A stretch of DNA of 64,000 nt from Hybos culiciformis. Its lineage: Eukaryota > Arthropoda > Insecta > Diptera > Hybotidae. Shown here piece by piece: positions 13,313 through 27,000 of the stretch (positions are counted from its first letter, which is position 1; the number at the start of each line of letters is the position of its first letter). Made by a program: the position numbers and the translations under genes. The stretch covers positions 88,063,213 through 88,127,212 of the forward strand of contig OZ023274.1 in the NCBI GenBank assembly GCA_964007475.1, in the 5' to 3' direction. The notes under the pieces are model-generated. The model was not told the DNA's origin, did not search any database, and saw only the letters and a list, made by a program, of their open reading frames with translations.

Positions 13313-13580
13313 CCTTTTTTTTGGGCAGGTAATCTTTATTTCTCACCCGAGCTACCTATTTAAAAAAAAAAAATTATTTTGGTATATTTTGAGGCGGGAA
13401 GACTCTAACTGTAGCTCCGTATCCAAAATTTTTGGTCAGGTAATCTAATTATTTGATCGGAGGAAAAAATTTTTTTTAACATATTTTGAGCCGGCACGAC
13501 CTAACCGTAGGTCACTGCCCAAAAAATTTTCGGCAGGTAATCTTTATTTCACCGGACCTACCTATTTTGAAAAATAAATT
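13313..13580. repeat. ~100-bp tandem repeat, right portion
   Basis: Continues the family at 11253-11420. A partial monomer (13313-13380) carries GGGCAGGTAATCTTTATTT. Two fuller monomers begin at about 13381 (TATATTTTGAGGCGGGAAG) and about 13479 (CATATTTTGAGCCGGCACG). Monomers diverge by roughly a quarter of positions by eye. Confidence 0.75.
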
Positions 13581-13593
13581 TTAGTTGTTAGAT

Positions 13594-13830
13594 AATTTGT
13601 AAACGAAAGATTTTTAAAAAATAATTTGAATTTAAATTTTCCGTGCTAAATTATTTTGTTTTTATAAATGACAAATGATTATTGAACTACCTAATTTGAA
13701 AAAAAATTTAAATTTTAAAAAATTTGTAAACGAAAGATTTTTAAAAATAATTTGAATTTAAATTTTTCGCGCCAAATTATTTTGTTTTTATAAATAACAA
13801 ATGATTATTGAGTTGACTCATTTTTTTTGA
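13594..13830. repeat. 127-bp tandem duplication
   Basis: The segment starting AATTTGTAAACGAAAG at 13594 recurs at 13721 with few changes, through TTATTTTGTTTTTATAAAT and ACAAATGATTATTGA. Two copies only; the second is shortened at its 3' end. Confidence 0.8.
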
Positions 13831-14617
13831 GTATTCAAACGGTACAGCATGTCGTTTTTTTTTTTAACTCAAATTCGAATGAGTAAAAAAATTTTTACCC
13901 CCTACAGAATTACTCATTTATATCATACACCGCGTTAAAAGAAGTATAAACTTCAAAAAATCAATTAAATGCATTGCAATTAAGAATGTAGAACGTCTGT
14001 CTGGCTCCGTCGTCATCGTCGTCAGTTTGTTATGTTAATATGTTCGTTCTTTTTTTTATTTTATTTGAATTTAAGTAATAATTTATTAATAACCATTTTT
14101 CACGAAAAAAAAAAAAATAATAATTTTTTTTCCCTTTTTAACCTTTTTTTGTTGTCATAAAATAACTTCGTGAATGAATTTCTTTCTTCTTTAGTTCGTA
14201 TAATATATAAATTTTTTTTTTTTTCTAAAATAGTTTAACCCCAATATTTTAAGGACAATATGCTAAAAAAAAAAAATTCTTTTTTTGCACGCAATTCATA
14301 AATTAACATGAATTATTATTATTTTTGTTGTGTATGCCCAGTAATTTTGTTGTTATAATTATTAAGAGTACGCATAAATGGACCTAAGTAGGTAGCTTAT
14401 ATTTTGGACAGGCTAAGGAGATTGTTTCTGGATAACGAGTTGAAAATTGATAGATAATTCTTGGATTATTGTAAACATTTTTTACAAAATTTTTCTCGAA
14501 TTGGTTTCTGAATTTTCTAATCTAGGAACTTTTTGCACATTTAGTTCCTGGAATTAGCTGTTAATGATTAAAAATGCCCTAAAGTTCCTTGTTTAAATGT
14601 CCAAATAGCGCCGTCAA
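13831..14617. other. AT-rich intergenic DNA
   Basis: No gene recognised. Contains an imperfect CGTCGTCATCGTCGTC tract at about 14008-14026. Confidence 0.5.
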
Positions 14618-15233
14618 TGGCCATTTATGGAACGTAGGAGAACATATAAAATATTTATTTTCTTGAAATTTGTATGAAAATTTACGAATTGAAATTTTAT
14701 TTAAGTTATAATTAATTAGTTAATTAATAAAAATGAATAGAAAAAAAATTTAAGGTCTGCGGAATATCATTGGCAAACAATTCTATAGGTAGAAATATTT
14801 CCATGCATTACTTTTTCATCCAAAATAATTCAAAATCAAAAAGTGTATAAAAAAAGAACTATTTTTAATTTAAATTTAAAAAACTTACCAATATTATTTA
14901 GACTCCAAATGTATGAGAATTTCCAATAATAACTTTTTTTTACTCTTTTATATTTGTTATGAACTGAAAATTGTACTGAATTTTTTTTGTAAAGGTGTAA
15001 AAATACACTTTTTGATTTTGAATTATTTTGGATGAAAAAGTAATGCATGGAATTATTTCTACCTATAGAATTGTTTGCCAATGATATTCCGCAGACCTTA
15101 AAATTTTTTCTATTCATTTTTATTAATTAACTAATTAATTATTACTTGAATAAAATTTCAATTCGTATATTTTCATACAAATTTCACGAAAATAAAAATT
15201 TTATATGTTCTCCTACGTTCCATAAATGGCCAC
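14618..15233. mobile_element. Long-armed foldback element (~231-bp arms)
   Basis: The left arm 14618-14848 and right arm 15003-15233 are reverse complements with only scattered mismatches. The ends read TGGCCATTTATGG on the left and CCATAAATGGCCA on the right. The ~154-bp spacer is AT-rich and non-coding. A 93-codon minus-strand frame (14836-15117) runs through the right arm and spacer and is judged spurious. No target-site duplication is obvious, so the boundaries are those of the similarity. Confidence 0.8.
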
Positions 15234-15780
15234 AGAGGGCTTGTCAAAACAGTGAATGTTGTGGGAAACACAGTATCGTTCGTTATTTTTAATTAAAAAA
15301 AAAATTTGTTTTGTTTTTATAAACATTATTATAAAAATTGATATAATTCTTTCTTTTTTCAATCAGATAATTCGTATTTTAATAAAAAAAAATTTAAATT
15401 TTTAATATTATTAAAATTTTTTATTAAAAAATATTAAATATATTTTTCTTTTTGAAAATTTTCAAAATAATACAATAACAAAAAAAGAATTAAATAAAAA
15501 CAATAGCAAAATAATTCTATATAATAATCCTAGTCATGTGTGTACGGTCGTTTCTTGTTCTATGTTAATTGCCGGATTAGTCAGTGATTATTTCTGTGCC
15601 TGTCCACAATATTATGTATACATTCTTATTTCTTGATTCTTATTCTCTTGATTTTATAGGATTTTATTCGAGAATAAATCTTAAATTGATTGCCACACAA
15701 ATTGGAAATATAATATTTTCTCCTTTATCGTATGTACATTTTTGGTTATAAACTAAATGTTAGAACTTTGATGCAACTTA
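15234..15780. other. AT-rich intergenic DNA
   Basis: Nothing recognised apart from homopolymer tracts. Confidence 0.5.
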
Positions 15781-16313
15781 TAATAGTAGATTATTGTATA
15801 TGTAAACTAAATTTGTTATTAATTAAGAGTATACACAAAAATATATTGACACGACTCAATACTTATATCACGAGACCGAAGGTCGAGTGATATAAATTGA
15901 CAAGTGTCAATGTATTTTTGTGTAAATACAGAACGAGTTGTATAACAAATTTTGTTTACATATCCAATATACTGTTTTAATGCGTAGGGGAGAGGTAGTT
16001 GCAAAGAGAGAATATTTTTTCTTCTCATTTTTTCTCTTTTTTTTTTTTTGTATTTGGCTGTATTGAAATATTGTGAGAGATATTATGTTTCTTTAGGTAT
16101 TACGTAATATTTAATACGAAACATCTAAATGATTTCATTATTTACGCTGATGCATCTAAATTTTTTCATTATATACGCTGATGCATCTAAATTTTTTCAT
16201 TATTTACGCAGATGCATCTGAATGATTGCATGTGTATTGACGCATATAATACTCCATTTAGTGATCTAAATTCTATAGCACTAAATACAACATAACGATC
16301 CCCAACGCATTAA
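15781..16313 (-). repeat. 534-bp module-plus-palindrome repeat, single copy, minus orientation
   Basis: Reverse complement of the units at 62187-63257, with a handful of differences. 15781-15979 is the long palindrome and 15980-16313 is the companion module, which carries three ~31-bp repeats built on GATGCATC. The module ends CCCCAACGCATTA. See the tandem copies for the anatomy. Confidence 0.85.
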
Positions 16314-19300
16314 AATATATTAATTTAAAAATTTAAAAAAATTATACTATACTTATATATTATTTTGTTTAACAAATTTCTAAAATTCCTTTACCTATGT
16401 TTTCAATTCTTTTGATATTATTTTATCTGCTGTGCATGTTAAAGTCCCGGAACAATATTTTCATTTTAGGTGCGGCAAGACAATAATTTAATATACCCTG
16501 TCATATTATATCCTGATATATTTTCATTTGTATAATATTAATAAGGATTATAATTTTTTGTGTGCAGACACTAATTTTATGGTTTTATGTTTTACCTTGT
16601 TTTTTTTTTTTTTATAGTTTTAAAGTTTAAATTAATCTGCCGGGAACAGGTTATTAAATTATTTATATTCATTTTAGCTTTGTAGCTTATTATTTACGTA
16701 ATTCAATTCTATATGCATAATAAGATACATAAAATTATTATAGTGGTTTTATAATTTAATTAAAAATGAAATTGAAATAATTTTTGAATTTTGATTATTT
16801 TATATTGGTTGTTTTTTTTATCAATTCAAATTTTATATAGAATGACTTTAATTTACAATTATAAATACATTAAAGGTAAAATTTTTATATTGTATTTGAC
16901 GTCATAGTATAAGAGCAGTAAATGCGTTTGATTGAGAGCAACGATTTAATTAGATTTTCATATTCAATTCATATTAAGTTTTTCAAAAGCATCATTCTAA
17001 CATCAATTTGTACATTAAAAATAACTGAAGATGAAAATTTATGATAAGTACATTTATTGACATTATAACAATAATAATAAAGAACATAAAAATTCATTAT
17101 AATATTTGGTATCATAAAAATCAAATTCCAAGTAATACAATAAGGAAAAATAATATTTAAAAGCTCAACAATTCCTATTTGTGTTTTTATGATTACCTTT
17201 CAAACACAGGTCTATTTTTTTTAATGTACTATGAAAATCAACCATATAGGCATATGATAATAACAATAGCATTTATATTATTTCCTTTTATGACTGTTAA
17301 TGACATGTTATACAACTTCTCTTGAGTGGGTACATGTAAAGTTCGATTATTGTTGTTTTTTTTTTCAATAAAAGTAAAAGCACACTCTTAATAAACGTGC
17401 TTCAAATACAATTTTTTAGCTTCTAATGTAATTATTTAATTTTCTTCCATATTCCAGCATATTCAAACAAAACTCATATTAAATTATAAATACGAAAAAA
17501 AAAAAAACTACAATACGAACATATTATGGTTCTTCATATTTTTTCATAACATTTTAATATAGATTTTCATATTTCTTTTTAAAAATTTAAAAAAATAGGT
17601 AATTGAGTTATACTCTGCTATGACATAAAATTAAAAAAAAAAAATAATTTTTTTCTATTGTTTGGAAAATAAAATGATATCACTTCCGGTCATGTATCAT
17701 TTTATTTCATAAAAAGAATCTTAACTGGTCATTCTCTAAAACAAAAATGTTAAAAATAAAATAATAATAAAAAAAGACACTTAGTTATTTGGTATTTTCT
17801 ATAAATTATTAAAATACGAAGAAAGATATGTAAATATTTTTTGTTCGTAAATCCTATTTTCTTATAATACCCAAAATTTAATTTAAATTTAAGTATGATT
17901 TCTTTAAAAAAACTTTGATTTTACAGATAATGTTAATATTTTTAACATACTCACATAATAAAGTATTTTGTACCTTTGTTTGTTTAGAAGTAATTTTTTT
18001 TTGTTTTTTAAAGATACGATATTTTCTTCTTCTTTTGCTTAATAAAATACATAAGAATAAGAATAATGAAAAGATATTATGAATTTGGTGACCCGAATAT
18101 TCCATTATCTGATTGTGTTCTAATTTTGAATTTTAATAAACAAATATGTAAATAAAAATCTGAAATACTATTTCGTAAAGTTCAATAACAAAATTTTTAC
18201 ATACTAAACTTGTTCAAAACAAAAAGAACAAAAAATTTTAAACCAAAATAAACAAATTATATAAAATTTTATGACAATGTACCTTAATGTGGTTAATTGT
18301 CTTGAACAAACTACCATAAAAAAAATCTACGTTTTTAGAATGTTTAATAATGTTAATAAAAAAATTGGTATTGAATATTTTATATTATATATACTTGTAT
18401 TCGAACAGGTGTGAAAAATAGTACAATAAAATGAATTCTACTACCCTATTTAGAATAAAAATATATTACAAATTAAACTGTTTGGAGGTCATTAATACAT
18501 TATTTTGTTAGGAAAAAAAAACTTCATAAAATCATAGTTTGCGGTCTAATAAAAAATTTTTAATATTCCTGTTATAGATAATTTTAACTTTGTTAAAATT
18601 ATTAACCAAAAATATAGGTAGACAGATACGTCATATGTATGTGATAAAATAATACGAACTTTTTCATGTAGAATTTTTTTACACACTAACACGGATTCGA
18701 AAATTCGGTCCATGTTAGGGTATTCTATTTTAAAATAAGTTTTTAAGACATTATTTTTTAAATTTAAATCATCTATCAAAAACAAAATATGTACGTTTTT
18801 GATTCATCCATGTTACCGTCCCTAAAATACTTTTATGTAAATATTAAGCTATTATGCCGTTTTCGAACGTTTGAGTTCGAAAAAATTCGAAAGTCTTGTT
18901 CAATTTTATTACAGCCAAAAGACTCAGTTAGTCAATTACTGGTAGATCTCAACTAGTCAAGAAAAGTGAAAATTATTTTTATACAAAAGTTCTAAAAGTT
19001 AAAACGACACAAATATTCGACAGCCCAGGAAAAACAATTTAACTTTGAAAAGTATGTAAATTACATAGTCAATTTTACAATTTCTTCTTATTCACACTAT
19101 TTTGCGGAATATATATTTTTTTTTTAATTTTAATTACATAATATTACAACATAAAAAAAAATTAAAAAATCATTAACCTTAACTGTTATTTTGTTAACAA
19201 AAATAATAATAATGGTACCTAATAATTTTCTTTACAAAGAATCTGTTTTCTCTTTATTTATGAAAAATTTTATTTGACATTTGAAGCAAATAACGTTAAA

Positions 19301-20996
19301 ATTATTTTTTTTACGCTTTCATGAATTTTAAAACAAACAGAAATAAAAATAATATTCAAATTTTATCTTTTTTTTGGCGGTTAGAATTTTATCTTTTTAT
19401 GTTGCATTCAAAAGTCATAATTTAGATTTTTTATGAAATCTGGAAAAAAAAAAATTATAATAAAATTCTATTTTCTATGGTTGTTATAATTTACAAAAAA
19501 ATAAATAAAAATGAAAATTAAAATAAAAGCAATAATCTCAGACGTGAAGAAAATTAAATTTGTTTTGTACACAAATTAGAAAGAATTCATAGTCGTACTA
19601 CCTACCAAATACATTTTTATATAATGGGAAATCATTAAAAAACATTTTATATAGCAGTGGAAATGGAAAATATATACTACAGCTTTTCATTTCATAAAAA
19701 TAGACATACACATAATGTATATTTATGTAAATATATATGAAGAACTTAATTTATTTTGCCTTTTAACCCTTTCAGGTACATGTTTTAAAATGCTTGTAGC
19801 AATTATTGTTCCTTTCTATATTTTATTTCGTTCATTATATCTTCATTTGGGTTCTTCAGCTGATTCCCATTGAGCAATACTTTAAGCGGCAGAAACACTC
19901 ATTACTCATTGCTCCATATTTTCGAATTCAAAATAAGAACAGAAAACAATTGTATACCAAAATTATTAATTTAATTTACTACTCGACTCCTATGACGGTA
20001 TATAATTCTATTTTCAGAAATATTTTGGTTTCGCCGTAGTCAACTGAGAATTACTTTAGAACGGATTTATTATGAATACTCTTTTGTTGATATGGAATAA
20101 TTTTGTGTTTCTCAATTAGGGGAAAGATCTATTTGAAAATAAAATGTCCCACATCAAGGGTTAGAATGATATTAAAATAGCAATTTATAATATATATCTA
20201 AAAGATTTTTTTTTTCCAGTAGGTATACATTTTTTTTTTTAACAGGATTTCCACTTAACGTTATGATTTTGATTAAAATTGTTAAATATAGAAATTTGTT
20301 AGAAAAAAAAAAATCGTAGACATATATTTTTTTTCTCCGGCCTCTCCAAATGTACTATAAAAAGTTCATGATTATCATCTTTTTACATACCAAAAAAAAT
20401 TTGTATAATTTAATTTTTCGCAAAAAAAAACATAGCCTAATTTTATTATATTTGATTGAAAAATTTATTTGATTTTATTATATTTATGTAAAGTTAAAAA
20501 TATTGCAGTGATGTAGATACTTTTTTTTGTTGTCCAGAAATTTGAGAAAAGTTAACATTAAAATCCTTAAAATAAATTGCTCTGAACAGGTATTTAGTGT
20601 TTTCGTAGAAAATAAAGCAAAATACATCACTGCTGCGGCGACGATGCTATGAAATAATAATACCGTTTTGCTGTTAATCAATCTTTACCAAGCTTCGAAA
20701 TTTTTGAACCCGCAAAAAAAAAAGTATTTCTGATTCATTTATATGTAATAACTTCAACATACACTGTTTATGCAATTAATTTAATTATTGGAAGGAATTT
20801 TCATTGATTAAGTAAGAATCACAATAACAGACATTTTTGTTAACTTCCTTTTTACGTTATTTAATTGAATTAAAAAATCTTTTTGTGTTCATTTTATAAG
20901 AGACATCAAAGTCTTAATTTTATAAATGCTTCTGTAAAAATAAAAAAAAATTTTGATTATTTTCTATTTTTTTTAAATATATTTTTATAATTTCAG
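16314..20996. other. Gene-poor region upstream of coracle
   Basis: No coding region recognised. It probably contains the coracle promoter and one or more non-coding 5' exons, because the start-codon exon is preceded by a clear 3' splice site (TTTCAG at about 20996), but those exons cannot be placed from sequence alone. A locally less AT-rich patch lies near 20630-20660. Confidence 0.4.
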
Positions 20997-21046
20997 AATA
21001 ATTGAATTCACTTGAAAGAAAATTGTAGAACTGAAGAAAATACAAA

Positions 21047-24000
21047 ATGCCAGCGGAAACAAAAATAGTTCCACCAGCTGCTGAAACACCAACTAAAAAT
21101 AAGAAAGTAGCACCAGCGGCATCGTCTGGACGTGCTGCTCTGGCACGAGTTACATTATTAGACGGATCTATTTTAGATGTTACTATTGACGTAAGCAATA
21201 ATTTTAGTAATTTTATATGTTGTCAAATTATTCATTGTGTTTTAAATTTTTTTTTCTTATATTTTTAGAGAAAAGCCAAAGGAAAAGATTTATTAAATTC
21301 TATATGTGCTGGCTTAAATATATTGGAAAAAGATTATTTCGGTTTAATATATCAAACAGCAGTTGATCCAAGAACATGGTTAGATTTAGAAAAACCAGTT
21401 TCAAAATTTTTCCGTGCTGATCCATGGTTGTTACAATTTGCTGTAAAGTTTTATCCCCCGGAACCATCACAATTACAAGAAGATATAACTCGTTATCATT
21501 TATGTTTACAAGTACGAAATGATATTCTTGAAGGGCGACTACCATGTTCATTTGTGACACATGCATTATTGGGTTCATATTTAGTGCAATCTGAAATGGG
21601 TGACTATGATCCCAAAGAAATGCCGGACAGAAGTTATTTGAAAGATTTTAAAATTGCACCAAATCAGACAACAGAATTACAAGACAAAGTCATTGATCTT
21701 CATAAAACTCATAAGTAAATTTGAATTTTATTTATGATTATTTTAATATAATTTTTTTTTTTTAATTGCACTCTTAAGTAGTTATCTTAATGGAATGGGA
21801 ACCCGAACGTAGAAAACCGTTTAAATATCTATGATCAGAGATAGTAGAAAATATGAGGTGACGCATTAGATACTAAAAATTGCTTTTTTACATTACGTAT
21901 ACGAACATGTTCAATACAATTTTTTTTAAGCAATATATAAAAATAATAAAGTATAGTATTGTATACAGTTTTATAAACAAAAACAAAAAAAATTAAAACA
22001 CAGCAAAAAATTAAAAAAAATTTTTTTATCAATCGGGTTGTTTTTTATGTATGCGTTTTCAATAACCTATTCAAGATATTGTTTGATGTATTGATCATGT
22101 TCGTACTATGGTACGTCCGAAGCAAAAAATGTTAAAAAGCAATTTTTAGTATTCAATGCGACATCTCTGTTTTCTATCATCTCTGCTATGATGTAATTAA
22201 TTAATACTTTTTTAATCTGTGCATATCATTTTTTTTTCGCAAAGAATACTATTTTTGTAAGGCACAGAAGAAAACAAATTTTAGTACTATTATAACAAAT
22301 CTTGAAAAATCTAATATACAGAAATAAATATGAATATATGTTAAATACAATAATATCATTGAAGTTACATTATAATTAAAAGTATACAATGAAATGTAAT
22401 ACATTATAAAATATCACGGCAATCTTCTAAGGTGAATTCTTTCAAGAGGACAGGAAGACACAATGTTACCTTGAAGCAATTGGTGCAAAATAAAAATATC
22501 TAATTCACTATATAATTAACATTTACAACATAATAAACTACATAATTATATATTGTTTTCATTATAATATTTAGAGGACAATCTCCAGCCGAAGCTGAAT
22601 TGCATTACTTAGAGAATGCAAAGAAACTAGCTATGTACGGTGTCGATTTGCATCCAGCTAAAGATTCTGAAGGTGTTGATATTATGCTGGGTGTATGTGC
22701 TTCTGGTTTGCTGGTTTATCGCGAAAAGTAAGTTAAATAGATGTTTAAACTCTAACTTAATTAAAAAACTAAAATTAATAAATACAATATTTTTAGATTA
22801 CGTATAAATCGTTTTGCTTGGCCCAAAATTTTGAAAATCTCGTACAAACGTCATCATTTTTATATTAAAATAAGGCCTGGTGAGTTTGAGCAGTATGAAT
22901 CTACGATTGGTTTTAAATTAGAAAATCACCGTGCTGCTAAAAAATTGTGGAAAGCATGCGTCGAACATCATACCTTTTTCCGTTTAATGACTCCTGAAAC
23001 ACAAGCGAAGTCTTCACTGTTTCCACGGCTAGGCTCTAAATTTCGATATTCGGGACGAACAATGTACGAAACCAAGAAAAATCCAGTAGATCGGCCAGCA
23101 CCTAAATTTGACAGAAGCTTATCTGGTCGTCGTTTGACAAGCAGAAGCATGGATGGTACTTTATTTCATATAAATTGATTATATTTTTTTCCAAAACTTA
23201 TTTTTTATTTTTTAGCACTGGCATTAGAAAAAGATGACAAAGATGCCAAAAAACGTCATACTATGTCGCATGCTCCAGAGCATATTCCGGAATTGGATTC
23301 TCCACGAAGTCGCAGTCCTCTTAAGAAGGATAAAAAAGATAAAGTATATATATATCTATATTTTTTTATACAATTATTTCTGTTCTTAAAATTTAGACTA
23401 GTTAAAGATATTTTATCAGAGTTTCGATCATATATTCATGAAATAAAAAAGTTGTTTTTTGTTCTTGTATAAAAAAAACTTATAAATGGTGTGAAAATAA
23501 AACTTAAAATACTAAATTCGAATATTTTAAATTATGGGATATGATTGGAATGGAACCTGCTCTAAAATATCTTTCTAAAGAACTAACATGATAGTGTAGA
23601 AAGACAAAATGTATGTTATATCAATTTATTTTGAATATTCATTGTAATTTCTATCAAGAAGTAAATTTCACGATTAGTTTACATTTTTCAAGGTTCTACA
23701 CTTTTAGTAAAGAAAGCCTAAAACAACCATGTTCTACACTTAAATTTCAAATGTGAAACTTTCAATTAGCTTATAATATGTGATAACTTGTTTCTTATCG
23801 TTACTATTATGTTAATAAAAACGCAAAGATGATTTATTGAGTATTTTGCTCAATTTATATGAATATAAAATATTTATAACTCAATTACTAAATTAATGTA
23901 AACTTTTATTACGCACTTTTATTATCGAAGAGAAAATTAATACATTATTAGATTAGATTACAATGAATATTTTATTTCTATATATTTTTAAATCAATTAT

Positions 24001-27000
24001 TTGTTGGAAAATTTTAATAATAGTTAGTTGTTCAATTACTTTAATTTGGGAAAAAGCACTAACAAACATTAATTCTTACATACATAATATTTATTATTTT
24101 ATATTTTTGTTCTGTTTTGCGTACATTCGTCCTTAAATGAGAATAATTTAAAACAAACCAACTAATTTCATTGTATTTTATAATCTTTTTTATTTATTTA
24201 TTTTTCATTTCCCTCATTTCAATTTTAATTATTAACATTTTTATTAAAATTCGAAATGTAAAATATTAACAATATTTTGAAAAAAAAAAAAAAACAATAA
24301 CAAAAATTACCAACCATTAATATCAGCTGAAGCGTGAGTCAAGTACTGGTACAGCTTCAGTTTCATCACAGAGTTCCATTGAAGGCGAATATTCAACTGC
24401 AATTAATATTTCTGAGGATCTGCAGGTTAATTGAAAAATACAAAAATTCTATATTTGCATAGTTTTATCAATTTTTTACCATTTTAAAATATTTTTTATT
24501 AATATTTTTAAGTTAAGAATTGCTTTGGATCATTATAAGTAGCTTTTCATTGAAAAGCGACACAGCGCACTTAAAACAATGTATTAAAAGGTTTCTGGAT
24601 AAAAAATTCCAACTATTAAAAGTACTTATTTGAAAAAAAAACGTTGTAAAATATAAATTTTGAAAACGAAATAAATTTTTCCATTTTAATTTTCAAATTT
24701 CGAATTTTATATTTCGATTGAATTAAATTGAACTAAAATATAATTTTCTTGCTCTATCTCACTAATTTACAAATTATGGAAAAATTTAGAATTATGCATA
24801 AAATATATTTTGATTTAACTTTAATTGACAATAGAAGATAAAAATGAAGAAAAAATTAAAGCAGTGCTTGGTTTTGAAATCTAAACATTTTAATCATTCC
24901 CAAATAATTCCACAAGACAGAAACAAAATAAAAATTTATTATGTTCAATAAAAATTAAATTAATTCATTTAAAAAGGGAAATTTGCAAATTCAGTTCAAA
25001 ATTAAATCATATCTAAACTCACATAAATCATACTTTCATACTGATCCTAATTCTTATGAAATCATTGTAATTTTTTTTTTTATAAAAATTTTTTATTTGC
25101 TTGCAATTGCAACAAAGTGTAGTGCTAATTGTTCGGAATAAACTTTAGAACTATGCTTTGAAAACAAAATTGAATATGAGATTTGTGCATTATTGATGTT
25201 TAATTGGCTTTCTCATTTATTAAATTTATTTTTCTCAATTGGTTCACATAAATCATTTATTATTTATCATTTTAAACAAAATTAAGAAAAACAAAACAAC
25301 ACAGGACACTGCAAATTATGTAAAAAAAAAAATTTAATCACAAATCTTGTTTCAGGATTTAAAACCAAAATGCATGAAAATTTTTTTTAAATATATTTTT
25401 CCAGAAAAATAATATTGTTTTTTTTTTTTAAGATTGATCATGTTCTATTGATTTTATTGTGAAGGAAAAATTACTTTATTTTCTTTCTCCTGGCAATAGA
25501 CACTAGATTTTTCTTTTTTTAACAATTAAAATTAATTGTCAAAATTTACCAATAGGTGCCGGTTCTTTTAATAATAAAATAAACTTTAAAAAATAAGTAA
25601 AAAAAAAAATTAGTTACAAACAGGAAATAATTAGAGTTGCTTGAATTTACCAATAAACTCAAATTTTTTACGTCATTAAATTGTATGCTTTTGTCTTAGC
25701 ATATAATAAAAAAAGTATATACATTTATAAAGTAGAGCCTGCTTTTTGAAATTTAATTGAGAAATCTTAACTTTGTTAACTAAATCAGATCTGGACCTGA
25801 TTTTCCCAACTCTTACCTCCATTACATTAATTGAGAATTCGGAACTAAAAATCCTTTAAATTCTAACTATCGTACCATTTTTATTAAAAAATCCAAAAAT
25901 TATTTCAATTTAAGTCTATACATAATCAGGAAAAATCCATATTATAAATAAAATTTTGTACTAAATGTATTTTATTCTCTTTTTTTCTTTATCGTTTTAA
26001 TTTTTATTAAACAGGTCCATAATATTACTTAATAAGATAATTATAAAAATTTCAAAATTTTACAATTTGAGAAATGAAAAAGAAAGAAAAGTACATTGAT
26101 TGAATATTTTTTTCATTTGCAATGCTTCTTCTTTCAAACAAAATAATTTTTCTTCCTTATTTAAAGAGAAAAGATTCATTTCGTTCTTATTGTTTTTAGA
26201 TTCCACCAGGTGGTATTGCCGTTTTACCGGTAAAAGAGAAGAAAGAAAAACGTGAAAAAACTCCACCCAGAACTGTTAAAGAATCTGGTATTAATGGAAA
26301 TGAGACAGATCCAAATGACTCTGGAAGATCTGGTGAAAAATCATCTCCAGAAAAAAGTGGTTTTGGAAGGGTAAGTACAAAAATTTATTTTAATATTTCG
26401 CAATTACACAATTAAATAATAAAGTGTGATTTGTCCTCAATGAGTCAAATTTATTTTATATTTTTATATCACAAACATTTTTAAATTGTACCTGTCCAAT
26501 ATTATAAAGCTAAATATACGCTTAAAAAAGTTAAATGTATTTTATATTTTTACAATTCACGAACATTATAAGTAAAGTGCTAGCTGTCTCATGTTACAAA
26601 TCTAATTTTATGTTAAGTAATAGAAGTATCATTTATATAAAATTTGGTATCAAAAATGCTGCTTCTAAATCTAAAACATCATTGCCTATCTTATTTGTCA
26701 AATAATTTAATGGGTAAAAATTTTTGAGGTAAACGTAAGTGATACCAGTATAAATAAAAGTACTTATTGAAGCTATTAATAGATAAGGAAATAATGGAAC
26801 ACACATTTTAGCAGTCAATATTTAAGGAATACAAAGAAGTGCTGAAGAAGAAGTGCGAATTATCGGAAGTTATTGTTACAAAGTTTTTTGCGTAATGTTG
26901 GAGATATTAAATTAATTGGAAAAGAAATTTTCATAATATTATATTTTATTACTATTTATTTTACTATTATTTATACTTTTAAGAGATAAATTATTATTTT

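Noticed and set aside
14836..15117. 93-codon minus-strand frame
   Set aside because: Falls in the right arm and spacer of the long foldback element and has no protein features.
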